Shown: positions 9,586 through 17,817 of the stretch, piece by piece
Layout: the number at the start of each line of letters is the position of its first letter
How positions within the stretch are numbered: position 1 is the first letter of the stretch
Origin: JBDHWI01 sp964590135
GTDB lineage: Bacteria > Chloroflexota > Anaerolineae > J036 > Brachytrichaceae
Direction of reading: 5' to 3'
Assembly: GCA_964590135.1 (NCBI GenBank)
Contig: CAZPVX010000005.1
Coordinates: forward strand, 86,034-150,033
DNA: 64,000 bases
Made by a program: the position numbers and the translations under genes
Notes under the pieces: generated by a model
Database searches by the model: none
What the model was told of the DNA's origin: nothing
The model's input: only the letters and a program-made list of their open reading frames with translations

Positions 9586-10519
9586 ATCGCGCAAACGCCT
9601 TGAACGGATTTGCGCGCGTAAGCATGTGAATCATTGCGTCATCGATGCCGGATGAGTGCAGCTTCGGCAGAAAGTGTTCGACAAGATAGGTATAAGGCGC
9701 AGGCGCGCCGCCGGCTGGCTTCGATGGGTCATACCAGCCGCGATCCATGCTCAGCAGCAGCCGATGCCCCAAACCCTCATCCAACATGCGGCAGATGCGC
9801 TCGATGAAAAATGTATCGTCCTGTGAGCCGCCGATCCAGTCGTATTCGATCCACGCGCCACGCCGACCCATCTCCACGTTCAGATCGAAATCTGGCTCGG
9901 CGCTGGCGTGAATCCACACAAAACGTGCAGCGGTGTAGCCCTCACGCTCGATGATATCTAGCTGATCGCGCACCACGCGGCCACGTATGGTGTGGCTGCC
10001 GATGGCTGCGCCAGTCACGCATGCTGCGCGCGCAGCCGCCCGCAGGATTTTCTCCTCGACGCGGGTGATGCCATCGTCGCCGGCGCTCAGCTTGATGAAC
10101 GCCGCGCGCATGCCGGTGTCGCCAATGCCGTGCTGCAACTCATCGTGCATCCAATCTTGTAATTGATTCTGGCGCATATCGCGCGCCCACTGCGGCGTCC
10201 ACGGCTCACGATACAGGCCGGTGGCGACTGCGATGGGGAATTGCGCGGCAAGCGACACTGCCTTCACGATGTCGACGCGCCGGCCCACATCCGCCGGCGT
10301 GCATTCAATCAGCGCGCTCACATTCTGCGCCTTGATCTTCTCGATCTCCGGCGCCATCAACTTCACCACGTCACCGATGGCCGCTTCGCCAAAGCCGGGG
10401 CGGCCAATTTCACCCAGATCGACGAAGACGTGCTCATGCGGCAGGATGCAGGCGAGTTCGTTCTCGTCTTTTGGCCCGAGCGTCGTGAATAGTTGAGTCA
10501 AGGCAGGGTTTTCTCCCAT
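9584..10519 (-). CDS. Phosphotriesterase-family amidohydrolase
   Basis: The 311-residue TIM-barrel metal hydrolase has the phosphotriesterase family signature: HEH metal motif near residue 28 (ILPHEHVFVDL), a candidate carbamylated lysine in AFIKLSAGDDG, GSHT, WIHA and the final metal Asp in LSMDRGWYDP. The C-terminal LTRANPFKAFA is the conserved family ending. Members include lactonases and unknown hydrolases, so the substrate is not assigned. Its 5' end overlaps the upstream GNAT gene by 22 bp, indicating coupled expression. Confidence 0.85.
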   Translation of the reverse strand: MGENPALTQLFTTLGPKDENELACILPHEHVFVDLGEIGRPGFGEAAIGDVVKLMAPEIEKIKAQNVSALIECTPADVGRRVDIVKAVSLAAQFPIAVATGLYREPWTPQWARDMRQNQLQDWMHDELQHGIGDTGMRAAFIKLSAGDDGITRVEEKILRAAARAACVTGAAIGSHTIRGRVVRDQLDIIEREGYTAARFVWIHASAEPDFDLNVEMGRRGAWIEYDWIGGSQDDTFFIERICRMLDEGLGHRLLLSMDRGWYDPSKPAGGAPAPYTYLVEHFLPKLHSSGIDDAMIHMLTRANPFKAFAR

Positions 10520-11433
10520 CGCTCCGAAACGTCAAACTGTGTGAAACCCAGCGTGGCGTAGAGCGCGCCGGCTTCCTCAGAGTATGAGCCGACAGTGGCA
10601 TGAACGGCGCCGAGTGCATGCAGCCGGCGAAGGCCTTCGGTCATCACCGCGCGTGCCAGACCATGCCGCTGGTGCGCGGGCACCGTTGCCACCGGCTCGA
10701 ATGCGCCGGTGCGCGTCACGTCGTCATACCACACTGTGCAGAACGAGGCGATCTCGCCTTGCTCGGTGACGGCCACCAGATCGAGGTCGCGGCGATACAG
10801 GATGCACTTCTGGATATTGCGATACCACGTTGTGTCGCGGTTGCCGGCGGCAATGCTCACGTCGCCTTCATGAAACGCAAGGCCGGACGCATAGCAACGC
10901 TCGATCAACTCGATGCCATCGCCGAGCGAACGAATGGAGTAGCCGGCGACGTGCTGCGCGCTGGGCGCGGGCTTGCCGGCGAGCGATTGATAACGCTGAT
11001 ACTCCGGCCAATCGCCCTTGCCATAGCCGCGCTCGATGAGCAAGTCTTGCAGGGGTGCATTGTGCTGGTCGGCCCAGATGCGCAGCTGGCGTTGTCCGTT
11101 GCCATTCTCAAACGCCAACTCGCGCTCGGCCGCATCGATCATCGCTATGTAGAGCGGCGCTTCCTGGCGATGCGGATGCACTTGCAGGAAGGCGTTGTGA
11201 TGATCTTCAGCATTCAGCACGCCGGCGATGCAACCCCCGGCTTCCCAGATGAACATCACGTCTTCATAGCGCGCCTTGCTGATGTTGAGCAGGCTATGCC
11301 AGCGCGCATAGTCCAGCCGGTAGGGCTGCCAGCAGAATTCGCGCCGGCCATTCAACAGATAGCATGCGCGCAGAAAGTCACGCACGCGATAGTAGTCGTC
11401 TTCGCCGCGCACGTTGCGGAACGTATAGTTCAT
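10498..11433 (-). CDS. GNAT-family N-acetyltransferase, two-domain
   Basis: This is a 311-residue protein. The C-terminal GNAT domain shows the acetyl-CoA loop VPAHQRHGLARAVM (Q/R-x-x-G-x-A pattern) and the late motif EEAGALYATLGF. The N-terminal half looks like a second, degenerate GNAT domain (start MNYTFRNVRGEDDYYRVRDF). It lies between a phosphotriesterase-like gene (22-bp overlap) and a sugar isomerase-like gene (6-bp gap), so the three form one minus-strand unit. The acceptor substrate is unknown. Confidence 0.82.
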   Translation of the reverse strand: MNYTFRNVRGEDDYYRVRDFLRACYLLNGRREFCWQPYRLDYARWHSLLNISKARYEDVMFIWEAGGCIAGVLNAEDHHNAFLQVHPHRQEAPLYIAMIDAAERELAFENGNGQRQLRIWADQHNAPLQDLLIERGYGKGDWPEYQRYQSLAGKPAPSAQHVAGYSIRSLGDGIELIERCYASGLAFHEGDVSIAAGNRDTTWYRNIQKCILYRRDLDLVAVTEQGEIASFCTVWYDDVTRTGAFEPVATVPAHQRHGLARAVMTEGLRRLHALGAVHATVGSYSEEAGALYATLGFTQFDVSERWEKTLP

Positions 11434-11439
11434 GATGTC

Positions 11440-12267
11440 TCATGCTTTAGCGATGCAGTCGCGCATGTGGCGCAGGCTCTTGTTGAGGTTGGCGGCCTTC
11501 TCCGCCGGCGTGTCACCGCTGATGCTGCACTCGTAGGCCATGTAGCCGGCGAACCCGATCTCCTTCAGCACCTTGAATGACGCGACAAAATCGATGTCGC
11601 CTGTGCCTGGCTCCAGGCGCGTGTTGTCGGCAAGGTGGATGTGCGAGATGTGCTTGCCAGCCTTCCGAAACGCCTCAGGCGTGCTGGTCTCTTCGATGTG
11701 CATATGAAAGAAATCGCTGAGCAGGCCGATCCCAGGCTGTTTCGCGCGCTCGATGATGCGCACGCCATCGCTCTGCTTGCGCAGATAATGCTGCTCATAG
11801 CGGTTGAGCGGTTCCAGCATGAACAGAGTCTTGTGTTGCGCAGCAAACGGGCCGATCTCCTCGCAGGCCGCAAGCATCATTTTCTCTTCCATCTCAAGCG
11901 GGGTGAACACGGGTGAGAGGTCTGGCACAAGCGGCGGCCCGAAGATGGGTGGCACGATCTGGCCGGCCGCGCCAATTTGTCCGCAGAATTCGAGGATGGC
12001 TTTGCTGCCATCGATGCTGCGCCGGCGTTTCGCTGGCTCTGGATGCAGGAAATCGAAACTGGCGTTGCCATCCACGTCGGCATTGCCGCATACTGAGCAC
12101 AGTGGCAGGATACCGGCGATCTCATCGGCCTCGCGCCGCATGCGTGCCAGCCCCCCGCCGCCGAAAGCCAGCAACTCGATGCCTTCCACGCCATGCTCCT
12201 TCGCCCAATGCGCCTTCTCTTTGGGTGTGCTGCCAGGCAGCAGCGTAAGTTGAACTGCGATTTTCAT
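11440..12267 (-). CDS. Sugar phosphate isomerase/epimerase-like TIM-barrel protein
   Basis: The 275-residue protein matches the xylose isomerase-like TIM-barrel (AP endonuclease 2) superfamily. It has KEHGVEGIELLAFGG near the N-terminus, LFMLEPLNRYEQ with the metal-binding Glu, LLSDFFHMHIEE with Asp/His ligands, HISHIHLADNTR and a terminal YMAYECSISG. The start at 12267 (MKIAVQLT) is preferred because the longer version reads into an AT-rich repeat tract. It is the first gene of the unit with the GNAT and phosphotriesterase-like genes. The exact reaction is unassigned. Confidence 0.83.
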   Translation of the reverse strand: MKIAVQLTLLPGSTPKEKAHWAKEHGVEGIELLAFGGGGLARMRREADEIAGILPLCSVCGNADVDGNASFDFLHPEPAKRRRSIDGSKAILEFCGQIGAAGQIVPPIFGPPLVPDLSPVFTPLEMEEKMMLAACEEIGPFAAQHKTLFMLEPLNRYEQHYLRKQSDGVRIIERAKQPGIGLLSDFFHMHIEETSTPEAFRKAGKHISHIHLADNTRLEPGTGDIDFVASFKVLKEIGFAGYMAYECSISGDTPAEKAANLNKSLRHMRDCIAKA

Positions 12268-12304
12268 TTTGCCAATCTCCAGTCTCCAATTACTAATCTC
12301 CAAT
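12268..12304. repeat. Short-period AT-rich repeat tract
   Basis: The unit 'AATCTCCA' or close variants occurs three times in 37 bp (AATCTCCAGTCTCCAATTACTAATCTCCAATC in total). The tract sits directly upstream of the isomerase-like gene. Its composition and period differ sharply from the surrounding coding DNA. Similar tracts occur in other gene gaps of this window. Confidence 0.6.
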
Positions 12305-12400
12305 CATGCTTTGTGCAAGCGCCATCGCGCCCGGCGCCTACAATCAATGCCATACTGAACTGGAACTGCTCTTTGCGGCTCTGCCTCTTTGGATTGGGAA

Positions 12401-13027
12401 ATGACATCTTGTTTTGTGGTGATCGCTGGCAATATCGGGGTCGGTAAATCGACGCTGGTTGGACTGCTGGCCCAGTATCTGGGCTGGACGCCGTTCTATG
12501 AGCCGAACGCCGATAATCCCTACCTCGCGGATTTCTACGCCGACATGCGGCGCTGGAGCTTCCATTCGCAGGTGTTCTTTCTGGCGCAGCGCGTGGCGCA
12601 ACACAAGCAACTTCTGGAAAGAGGCGAGCCGGTGGTGCTGGATCGCAGCGTGTATGAGGACGCGGAGATCTTTGCGCGCAATCTTTATCTGCGCGGCGAG
12701 ATGAGCGCGCGCGATTGGCAGACCTATGAGGGTCTGTATCGCACGATGTCATCGCTATTGCGGCCGCCAGACTTGATCGTGTATCTGCGCGCGAGCGTGC
12801 CGACGCTGATGCAACGCATCGCCCGCCGGGGCCGTGATTATGAGAGCCGTGTTTCGCCGAGCTACATCGCATCGCTCAACGTGCTGTATGAAGAGTGGGT
12901 GCACAGCTTCACCGCCAGTCCAGTGCTAACCATCGAGACGGATGCCATCGACGTTACGGCGCGCAATAAGGATCGGCACAACGTCATTGAGATCATTCAA
13001 ACGCGGTTGGATGCGTTCATTGGGTAA
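12401..13027 (+). CDS. Deoxynucleoside kinase
   Basis: The 208-residue enzyme has a P-loop (GNIGVGKST, residues 10-18), the DRS motif in VVLDRSVYEDAEIF and an arginine-rich lid, IARRGRDYES. These define the dCK/dGK/TK2-like deoxynucleoside kinase family, which phosphorylates deoxyribonucleosides with ATP for nucleotide salvage. Specificity (dA, dG or dC) cannot be decided by eye. A TACAAT hexamer near 12347 could be a -10 element. The 3' end overlaps the convergent gene at 12997-13782 by 31 bp. Confidence 0.9.
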   Translation: MTSCFVVIAGNIGVGKSTLVGLLAQYLGWTPFYEPNADNPYLADFYADMRRWSFHSQVFFLAQRVAQHKQLLERGEPVVLDRSVYEDAEIFARNLYLRGEMSARDWQTYEGLYRTMSSLLRPPDLIVYLRASVPTLMQRIARRGRDYESRVSPSYIASLNVLYEEWVHSFTASPVLTIETDAIDVTARNKDRHNVIEIIQTRLDAFIG

Positions 13028-13782
13028 ACCGCGTCGTCGTTCCACCACGGCATGCCCTCATAGCCGGCATTCATGCGCCTGAGAAATTCGATGAAGTTCA
13101 TGCCGCGCACTTGCTCGAGCAAGGGCCAGTCCTGCGGCGTGAGTCGCACTTTGGCTAGCGGCATCACGGGCTGTTCACTGAACCATTGCTCGCCATCGTG
13201 ATCAGGTGTGAAGGTGTCCGCCGGCAGCAAATACACCGTGCCTTCATGCCACGGGAAGCCAGGCAGGGCGCGGTAATCCAGCGCGAACTGAAAGCGCTCG
13301 ATGAGTGAGCCGTTCACGTCACGGCGCGGCGCATAGAGGTTGTTCAACGCAGGAATGACCGGCAGATCGTTCAGTTTGGCGCGGTCGATGACGGCGTAGA
13401 AGCCGGCGAGGATGCCGCTCGAAGCCGCATACACGCGCGGTGTGCTTCCACCTTTCAGGTTGTCTTGCGCGGCGCGCGGCTCGAACACATCGATGCTTCC
13501 ATTCGCCGAACCATGCGCCAGAACGCCATGCCGCCGGATGGCGTGCTCGAGAAACACCCACTTGGGCACGTTGAAGGCATGGTCGGGTATCAACGCACCG
13601 CCGGCCTGCGAAACGTGGCGATAGAACAGACTGGAGCATGAGCGCAGCGTCGCTTCGTCCGCAGGCAGCGTCGGCGCGGGGATGAGTTGCTCAAAGTCGA
13701 TGGCCTCAAGCATCGCGCGCATGTCGTGCTGCACTTCGAGCAGCGGCAACAATTGCGCAAGCTCATCTTCGGGAATGGGCAT
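12997..13782 (-). CDS. Hypothetical protein with HGS...VYA motif
   Basis: This is a 261-residue cytosolic protein of unassigned function. The centre contains a segment reading VLAHGSANGSIDVFEPR, then VYAASSGILAGFYAV about 20 residues later. The order HG(S/T), FEPR, VYA(S/T) resembles the nucleotide-binding pattern of some ADP-ribosyltransferase-like folds, but I cannot establish this. The C-terminus is rich in Trp and Asn. It is convergent with and overlaps the deoxynucleoside kinase gene by 31 bp. Confidence 0.65.
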   Translation of the reverse strand: MPIPEDELAQLLPLLEVQHDMRAMLEAIDFEQLIPAPTLPADEATLRSCSSLFYRHVSQAGGALIPDHAFNVPKWVFLEHAIRRHGVLAHGSANGSIDVFEPRAAQDNLKGGSTPRVYAASSGILAGFYAVIDRAKLNDLPVIPALNNLYAPRRDVNGSLIERFQFALDYRALPGFPWHEGTVYLLPADTFTPDHDGEQWFSEQPVMPLAKVRLTPQDWPLLEQVRGMNFIEFLRRMNAGYEGMPWWNDDAVYPMNASNRV

Positions 13783-13933
13783 GGCTGGCTAGCTTAGCAC
13801 GCGATTCTCGCTTCAACCGATCAGCCCGACTATGGCAGCGCTGCTTCGACCGGCTCGTATTTCCCGATGTTGAATGGAACATGCGCAAGGCATTGCGATT
13901 CAGTGCAGGCGCGCGTTGCGTTTTTTGGTTCTG

Positions 13934-14380
13934 TTAATCGGGTTTTCTTTTTCTGCGGAGTTGGTTGCGACCACGGTTGCCGGCTTCCCAGGCATCGATG
14001 ATGGCTTTGCCGTCCGCGCCTTGCCATGTCTGCGCGATTCGCTCGTGCAGGCCGGCTGGCGTGCGCTCTTTGCACAGCGCCTGTTTACCCTCGCTCGGTT
14101 TCAGGTTGAGGTCGTGCAACTGGCATAGACCTTGCGCGTTGAGGAAGCTGCAACGGCCAGAGGGGATCGCCGGCGCTTGCCCGCCCTCGCGTCCGGCAAT
14201 GGCCGGCGTCAGCACATACACCGTCTTGTCCTGCATGTGATCAAACCACCAGTCGAGCATGAGGCGGTCGGCAAAGCCGGCGTCGATCAGGTGTTGCGCG
14301 TCGTCGGGCGTGGGCCAGCAGGGCCGGCGCTCGCACATCGCCTTGCATTCCTCGCAGGTGCACGCTTCGAAGTCAGTCAT
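13934..14380 (-). CDS. Cysteine-rich YkgJ-like metal-binding protein
   Basis: This is a 148-residue protein with clustered cysteines: CTCEECKAMCERRPC at residues 7-21, then CSFLNAQGLCQLHD and ALC further on. The pattern resembles the YkgJ/UPF0153 zinc- or iron-chelating family. The C-terminus is basic (RGRNQLRRKRKPD). It overlaps the upstream MmcQ/YjbR-like gene by 4 bp and should be translated with it. The biochemical role of the family is not established. Confidence 0.75.
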   Translation of the reverse strand: MTDFEACTCEECKAMCERRPCWPTPDDAQHLIDAGFADRLMLDWWFDHMQDKTVYVLTPAIAGREGGQAPAIPSGRCSFLNAQGLCQLHDLNLKPSEGKQALCKERTPAGLHERIAQTWQGADGKAIIDAWEAGNRGRNQLRRKRKPD

Positions 14381-14754
14381 GAATCACGCGCCGGCTGTGC
14401 TTTATCGTATTCGGCTACAAGCCGCTTGGGAGCTACCTGCCGCCATGCGCGCTCAAAAAGATCGCTCAGATCTGAGTCGCCCACGCTCTCCAATCGCACC
14501 AGAAGATAGGTCCAGCCGCTGGGTTGCACGCCGCGGTAATGATCTGTAATGAAGTAAGTTGCCGGCTTAGCCTGCATCAAAATGTCGCGGAGTATCGCAT
14601 CGACTTTGATGACGAGGATGCCGTCGGCGCGCAGCCACGCCAGCGATTTGCCCTTCACCTTGAAGGCTGGCGTGCCATACGACTCGCCAAGGTCAAGGTT
14701 GGGCCATGCAAGCGCAATGCGCTTGAGCCGTTCAAGGATCGCCGGCGTGGACAT
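14377..14754 (-). CDS. MmcQ/YjbR family DNA-binding-like protein
   Basis: This is a 125-residue protein with the MmcQ/YjbR fold pattern: LALAWPN..ESYGTPAFKVKGKSLAWLR, a middle LVIKVD and a WTYLLVRLESV block near the C-terminus. Family members have a CyaY-like fold and uncertain function. The start at 14754 (MSTPAILER) fits family length better than the upstream in-frame start at 14793. The stop overlaps the YkgJ-like gene (ATGA). Confidence 0.8.
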   Translation of the reverse strand: MSTPAILERLKRIALAWPNLDLGESYGTPAFKVKGKSLAWLRADGILVIKVDAILRDILMQAKPATYFITDHYRGVQPSGWTYLLVRLESVGDSDLSDLFERAWRQVAPKRLVAEYDKAQPARDS

Positions 14755-14799
14755 GCTCTTGTGTTTATGGCGCGACACAGAGGTGCGCCACAAATGGTT

Positions 14800-16284
14800 T
14801 TAGAACTTGCGGCTCCACTCCCTCGGCCAGCGCTCGATCACGACCTTGGTCTCGGTGTAGAACTCGATGCCGTGGAAGCCTTGTGCGTGCAGGTCGCCGA
14901 AGAAACTCTCGCGCCAGCCGCTGAATGGGAAGTAGGCCATGGGCGCCGGCACGCCGATGTTGATGCCGACGTTGCCACTGTTCACTTCATAGCGGAACTG
15001 CCGCGCTGTCGCGCCGCTGCTGGTGAAGATCGACACGGCATTGCCAAAAGCGCGGTCATTCACCATCGCGATCGCCTCTTCCACCGTTTCAGCATGCATC
15101 AGGCTCAGCACCGGTCCGAAGATCTCGGTCTTGGCGATCTCGCCCTGCGGCGGCACATGATCGAGGATGGTGGGGAAGACGAAGTAACCATCCTCATAGC
15201 CGCTCACCTTTCTGTTGCGGCCATCCAGCAGCACCTTTGCGCCCTCGCTCTCGCCCTGCGCGATCAGCCTTTCGATGCGCTGTTTGCTCTCTGGCGTGAT
15301 CACCGGCCCCATCTCGATGCCCTTGTCGAGGCCATAGCCAACCTTGCGCGAGGCAGCGGTATCGGCCAGCGCCTCGACGAACTCATTGCGCGCTTTGCCA
15401 ACGGTGATGCCGACAGATGCTGCAAGGCAGCGCTGGCCGGCGCATCCGAAGGCTGAGTCGGCCACAATGCGCGTCGTGGTCTCCATGTCGGCATCGGGCA
15501 TGATGACCACTGGATTCTTTGCGCCACCCTGCGCCTGCACGCGCTTGCCGTTGGCCGCGCCGCGCTGATAGATGTAGCGCGCCACCGGCGTGCTGCCAAC
15601 GAACGAGATGGCGCGGATAAGCGGGTGATCGAGGATGGCATCGACGACTTCCTTGCCGCCGTTGACGACTTGGATGACGCCGGCAGGGAAGCCGGCCTGC
15701 TCAATCAGCTCGAACAGCTTCTGCATCGACATCGGCACTTTCTCGCTCGGCTTCAGGATAAAGCAGTTGCCGGTGGCGACAGCATAAGGCAGGAACCACA
15801 TCGGCACCATGGCGGGGAAGTTGAACGGCGTGATGGCTCCAACCACGCCAAGCGGCTGGCGAATCATGTGCTCATCGATGCCGCGCGCAATGTCTTCGTT
15901 GTTGATGCCCTGCATCATCACAGGCGCGCCGCTGGCCACTTCGATGTTCTCGATGGAGCGCACGACCTCTGCCTGACTTTCGCCGAAGGTCTTGCCGGCT
16001 TCATTTGTGATCACGCGCGCCAATTCGTCCTTCTGAGCCTCCATCAGATGCTTCAGACGATAGAGAAATTGAATGCGCTCGCCGACCGGGATGCGGCGCC
16101 AACTGTGGAATGCCTTCTGTGCAGCCTGTGCGGCGACGTCCACTGCGTCTGCCGGCGAGAGCGGCACCTGCGTCAACACCTGTGCGGTGGCAGGGTTCTT
16201 CACGTCCAGATACGAACTTGCACTCGACGACGTCCACTTGCCGTCGATGTAGTTGAGTAAACGGCTATTGCTTGTGCTTGACAC
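14800..16284 (-). CDS. mmsA: Methylmalonate-semialdehyde dehydrogenase (CoA-acylating)
   Basis: The roughly 494-residue ALDH-superfamily enzyme should convert (methyl)malonate semialdehyde to propionyl- or acetyl-CoA with NAD+, in valine, inositol or pyrimidine/beta-alanine breakdown. Family signs are ITPFNFPAMVPMWFLPYA, LKPSEKVPMS and the catalytic Cys at about residue 286 in GCAGQRCLAAS. The start is decided by the ribosome site: AAGGAG at 16294-16299 directly abuts the ATG at 16293 but lies 9 nt before an in-frame GTG at 16284, which I therefore prefer. The pyrimidine-degradation cluster starts about 1.5 kb away, so a role there is possible. Confidence 0.9.
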   Translation of the reverse strand: MSSTSNSRLLNYIDGKWTSSSASSYLDVKNPATAQVLTQVPLSPADAVDVAAQAAQKAFHSWRRIPVGERIQFLYRLKHLMEAQKDELARVITNEAGKTFGESQAEVVRSIENIEVASGAPVMMQGINNEDIARGIDEHMIRQPLGVVGAITPFNFPAMVPMWFLPYAVATGNCFILKPSEKVPMSMQKLFELIEQAGFPAGVIQVVNGGKEVVDAILDHPLIRAISFVGSTPVARYIYQRGAANGKRVQAQGGAKNPVVIMPDADMETTTRIVADSAFGCAGQRCLAASVGITVGKARNEFVEALADTAASRKVGYGLDKGIEMGPVITPESKQRIERLIAQGESEGAKVLLDGRNRKVSGYEDGYFVFPTILDHVPPQGEIAKTEIFGPVLSLMHAETVEEAIAMVNDRAFGNAVSIFTSSGATARQFRYEVNSGNVGINIGVPAPMAYFPFSGWRESFFGDLHAQGFHGIEFYTETKVVIERWPREWSRKF

Positions 16285-16362
16285 GGGTTTCATCTCCTTG
16301 CGCGTGTGCTTGGCTTGATTATAAAGACTGAGGCGCGGCGCCATCTTCCGGAAGATCTGCGA

Positions 16363-17073
16363 TCATTTCGCGCCAGCGCCTTCGAGAATCCTGATGATTG
16401 CTTCGAAGCTGCGCTGCCTGGCGTGCGCTAAAGGCGTGACGCCGGCGCTGTCAGCGAGGTTCACATCTGCGCCGGCATCCACCAGCAGTCGCACTGCCTC
16501 GGTGTGGTGCGCGCCGCCATCGCCCAGAATAATCGCCTCCAGCAGCGCCGTCCAGCCCAGGCGGTTGACATGATCGATGTTGATGCCGGTCTTGAGCAGT
16601 TCACGGATGATCTCGACATGGCCGCGATCAGCGGCACGGATGAGGCCGGTGCCGTTATAGCTGTCGAGGCTGTGCACGTCGGCGCCATTGGCGAGTGCAA
16701 GTTGCAGCATCTCAAGGCCGCCGTCGGCAGTGGGGATGAGATAGGCGCTCTGCTGCGTGTTGTCCTTCACGTTCACGTCTGCGCCGGCGTCGATGAGCGC
16801 CTTTGCCACAGCGACGTGATTGCCATATGCTGCTGCGATGAGCGCGGTGCGTCCTGCGCCGTCGACGGCTTTTACGCTGGCGCCTTGCGCGAGCAGGCGT
16901 TGCACTGTGGCGAGATCACCTTTGCCAGCGGCATCGATCAACCTGGCATCGCGCGTTTGGGATGAGGGTATTGGGTTCATGGTGGATGGAACTGCAGGCG
17001 GCGGCGCCGGCGGCATGGCGCATGCGGCGAGCGCGACTGCGAGGGCGCCGGTGGAAATCACTTTCAACATCAT
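16363..17073 (-). CDS. Ankyrin-repeat lipoprotein
   Basis: The 236-residue protein has a lipoprotein signal (MLKVISTGALAVALAAC; lipobox LAAC) and a short Pro-rich linker. Five or so ankyrin repeats follow, with phrases such as GRTALIAAAYGNHVAVAKAL, GTGLIRAADRGHVEIIRELL and VRLLVDAGADVNLAD. It should sit on the outer face of the membrane as a protein-binding scaffold. The start ATG at 17073 overlaps the stop of the phosphatase gene (ATGA), so the pair is cotranslated. The binding partner is unknown. Confidence 0.87.
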   Translation of the reverse strand: MMLKVISTGALAVALAACAMPPAPPPAVPSTMNPIPSSQTRDARLIDAAGKGDLATVQRLLAQGASVKAVDGAGRTALIAAAYGNHVAVAKALIDAGADVNVKDNTQQSAYLIPTADGGLEMLQLALANGADVHSLDSYNGTGLIRAADRGHVEIIRELLKTGINIDHVNRLGWTALLEAIILGDGGAHHTEAVRLLVDAGADVNLADSAGVTPLAHARQRSFEAIIRILEGAGAK

Positions 17074-17528
17074 GGCTGCTCCACTTCTCGCAACGCGCGA
17101 GATGACAGCTCGTTCAGCAGCCACACCACATTTGCTTCAATCAGGCCGAGCGCCTCATTCGCGCCCATACGGTCGAGATCCGGCACGTGCCAGAATGTGA
17201 ACTTGCTGCGCCACGCGGGGAAGAGATGCTCGACGTAAGCGGGATGCTCGTCGGCATCCATGGCGATGATGCGGCCGGCGTTGCGCAGGTCAGCTTCGAT
17301 GAGCCGGCGCGGGTATGGCATGGGGTCTGGCGCAGCATAGCCCCGCTCGTGCAACCGCTCAATCGTCACTTTGGCGACGGGGCCGGGGTTCACGGGGCTG
17401 GGATCGAAGCCGCGCGAGATGGCAAGCCACGCGAGCGATGCCGGCCTCGTCGCGTTGAATAGCATCTCGGCGTAGCGGCTGCGATAGTAATTGCCGGTGC
17501 AGACGAACAAGACGGTTTGTTGCATCAT
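17070..17528 (-). CDS. Low-molecular-weight protein tyrosine phosphatase-like protein
   Basis: The 152-residue protein starts MMQQTVLFVCTGNYYRSR. Cys10 and Arg16 form the CX5R phosphate loop (CTGNYYR), and the C-terminal WHVPDLDRMG supplies a candidate general-acid Asp. This fits the LMW-PTP/arsenate reductase fold; the loop is the phosphatase variant. The start at 17528 puts the catalytic Cys at the usual distance from the N-terminus. It overlaps the ankyrin lipoprotein gene by 4 bp. Confidence 0.82.
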   Translation of the reverse strand: MMQQTVLFVCTGNYYRSRYAEMLFNATRPASLAWLAISRGFDPSPVNPGPVAKVTIERLHERGYAAPDPMPYPRRLIEADLRNAGRIIAMDADEHPAYVEHLFPAWRSKFTFWHVPDLDRMGANEALGLIEANVVWLLNELSSRALREVEQP

Positions 17529-17712
17529 CACCCATCTGACAAGGCGCTGAGCAGTGTCACCTCGCTTTGAGCATGTCACCTCAACTGCTCTGAACCATGA
17601 TTTGAAAATTTCACGCGACGCCGGCTTTTACCAGCATGACTAGCGCATCGATCGCGCGTGATCGCCAATCGTAAAAGCATGCATCGGTGATGACGGCCAC
17701 CATGTCGGGTGA

Positions 17713-17752
17713 AAAGGAAGGGCATGCGCGTGGCTTGCATCTGCATGCCCTT
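17713..17752 (-). terminator. Possible terminator after the dihydropyrimidinase gene
   Basis: A perfect 10-bp inverted repeat (17718-17727 with 17743-17752) is followed on the minus strand by CCTTTTC. It lies about 70 bp past the dihydropyrimidinase stop. The 289-bp gap 17529-17817 otherwise shows several GCATGC palindromes and no convincing gene. Confidence 0.5.
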
Positions 17753-17817
17753 CGGTATCCCTTGCATAGCCTGGCGCATGGCATGCATGAACGCTTCGCG
17801 CGTCGAATCTAAGGACT

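Noticed and set aside
10600..11580. 326-codon open frame on the plus strand
   Set aside because: It is antisense to the GNAT gene, which has clear family motifs; the antisense product has none.
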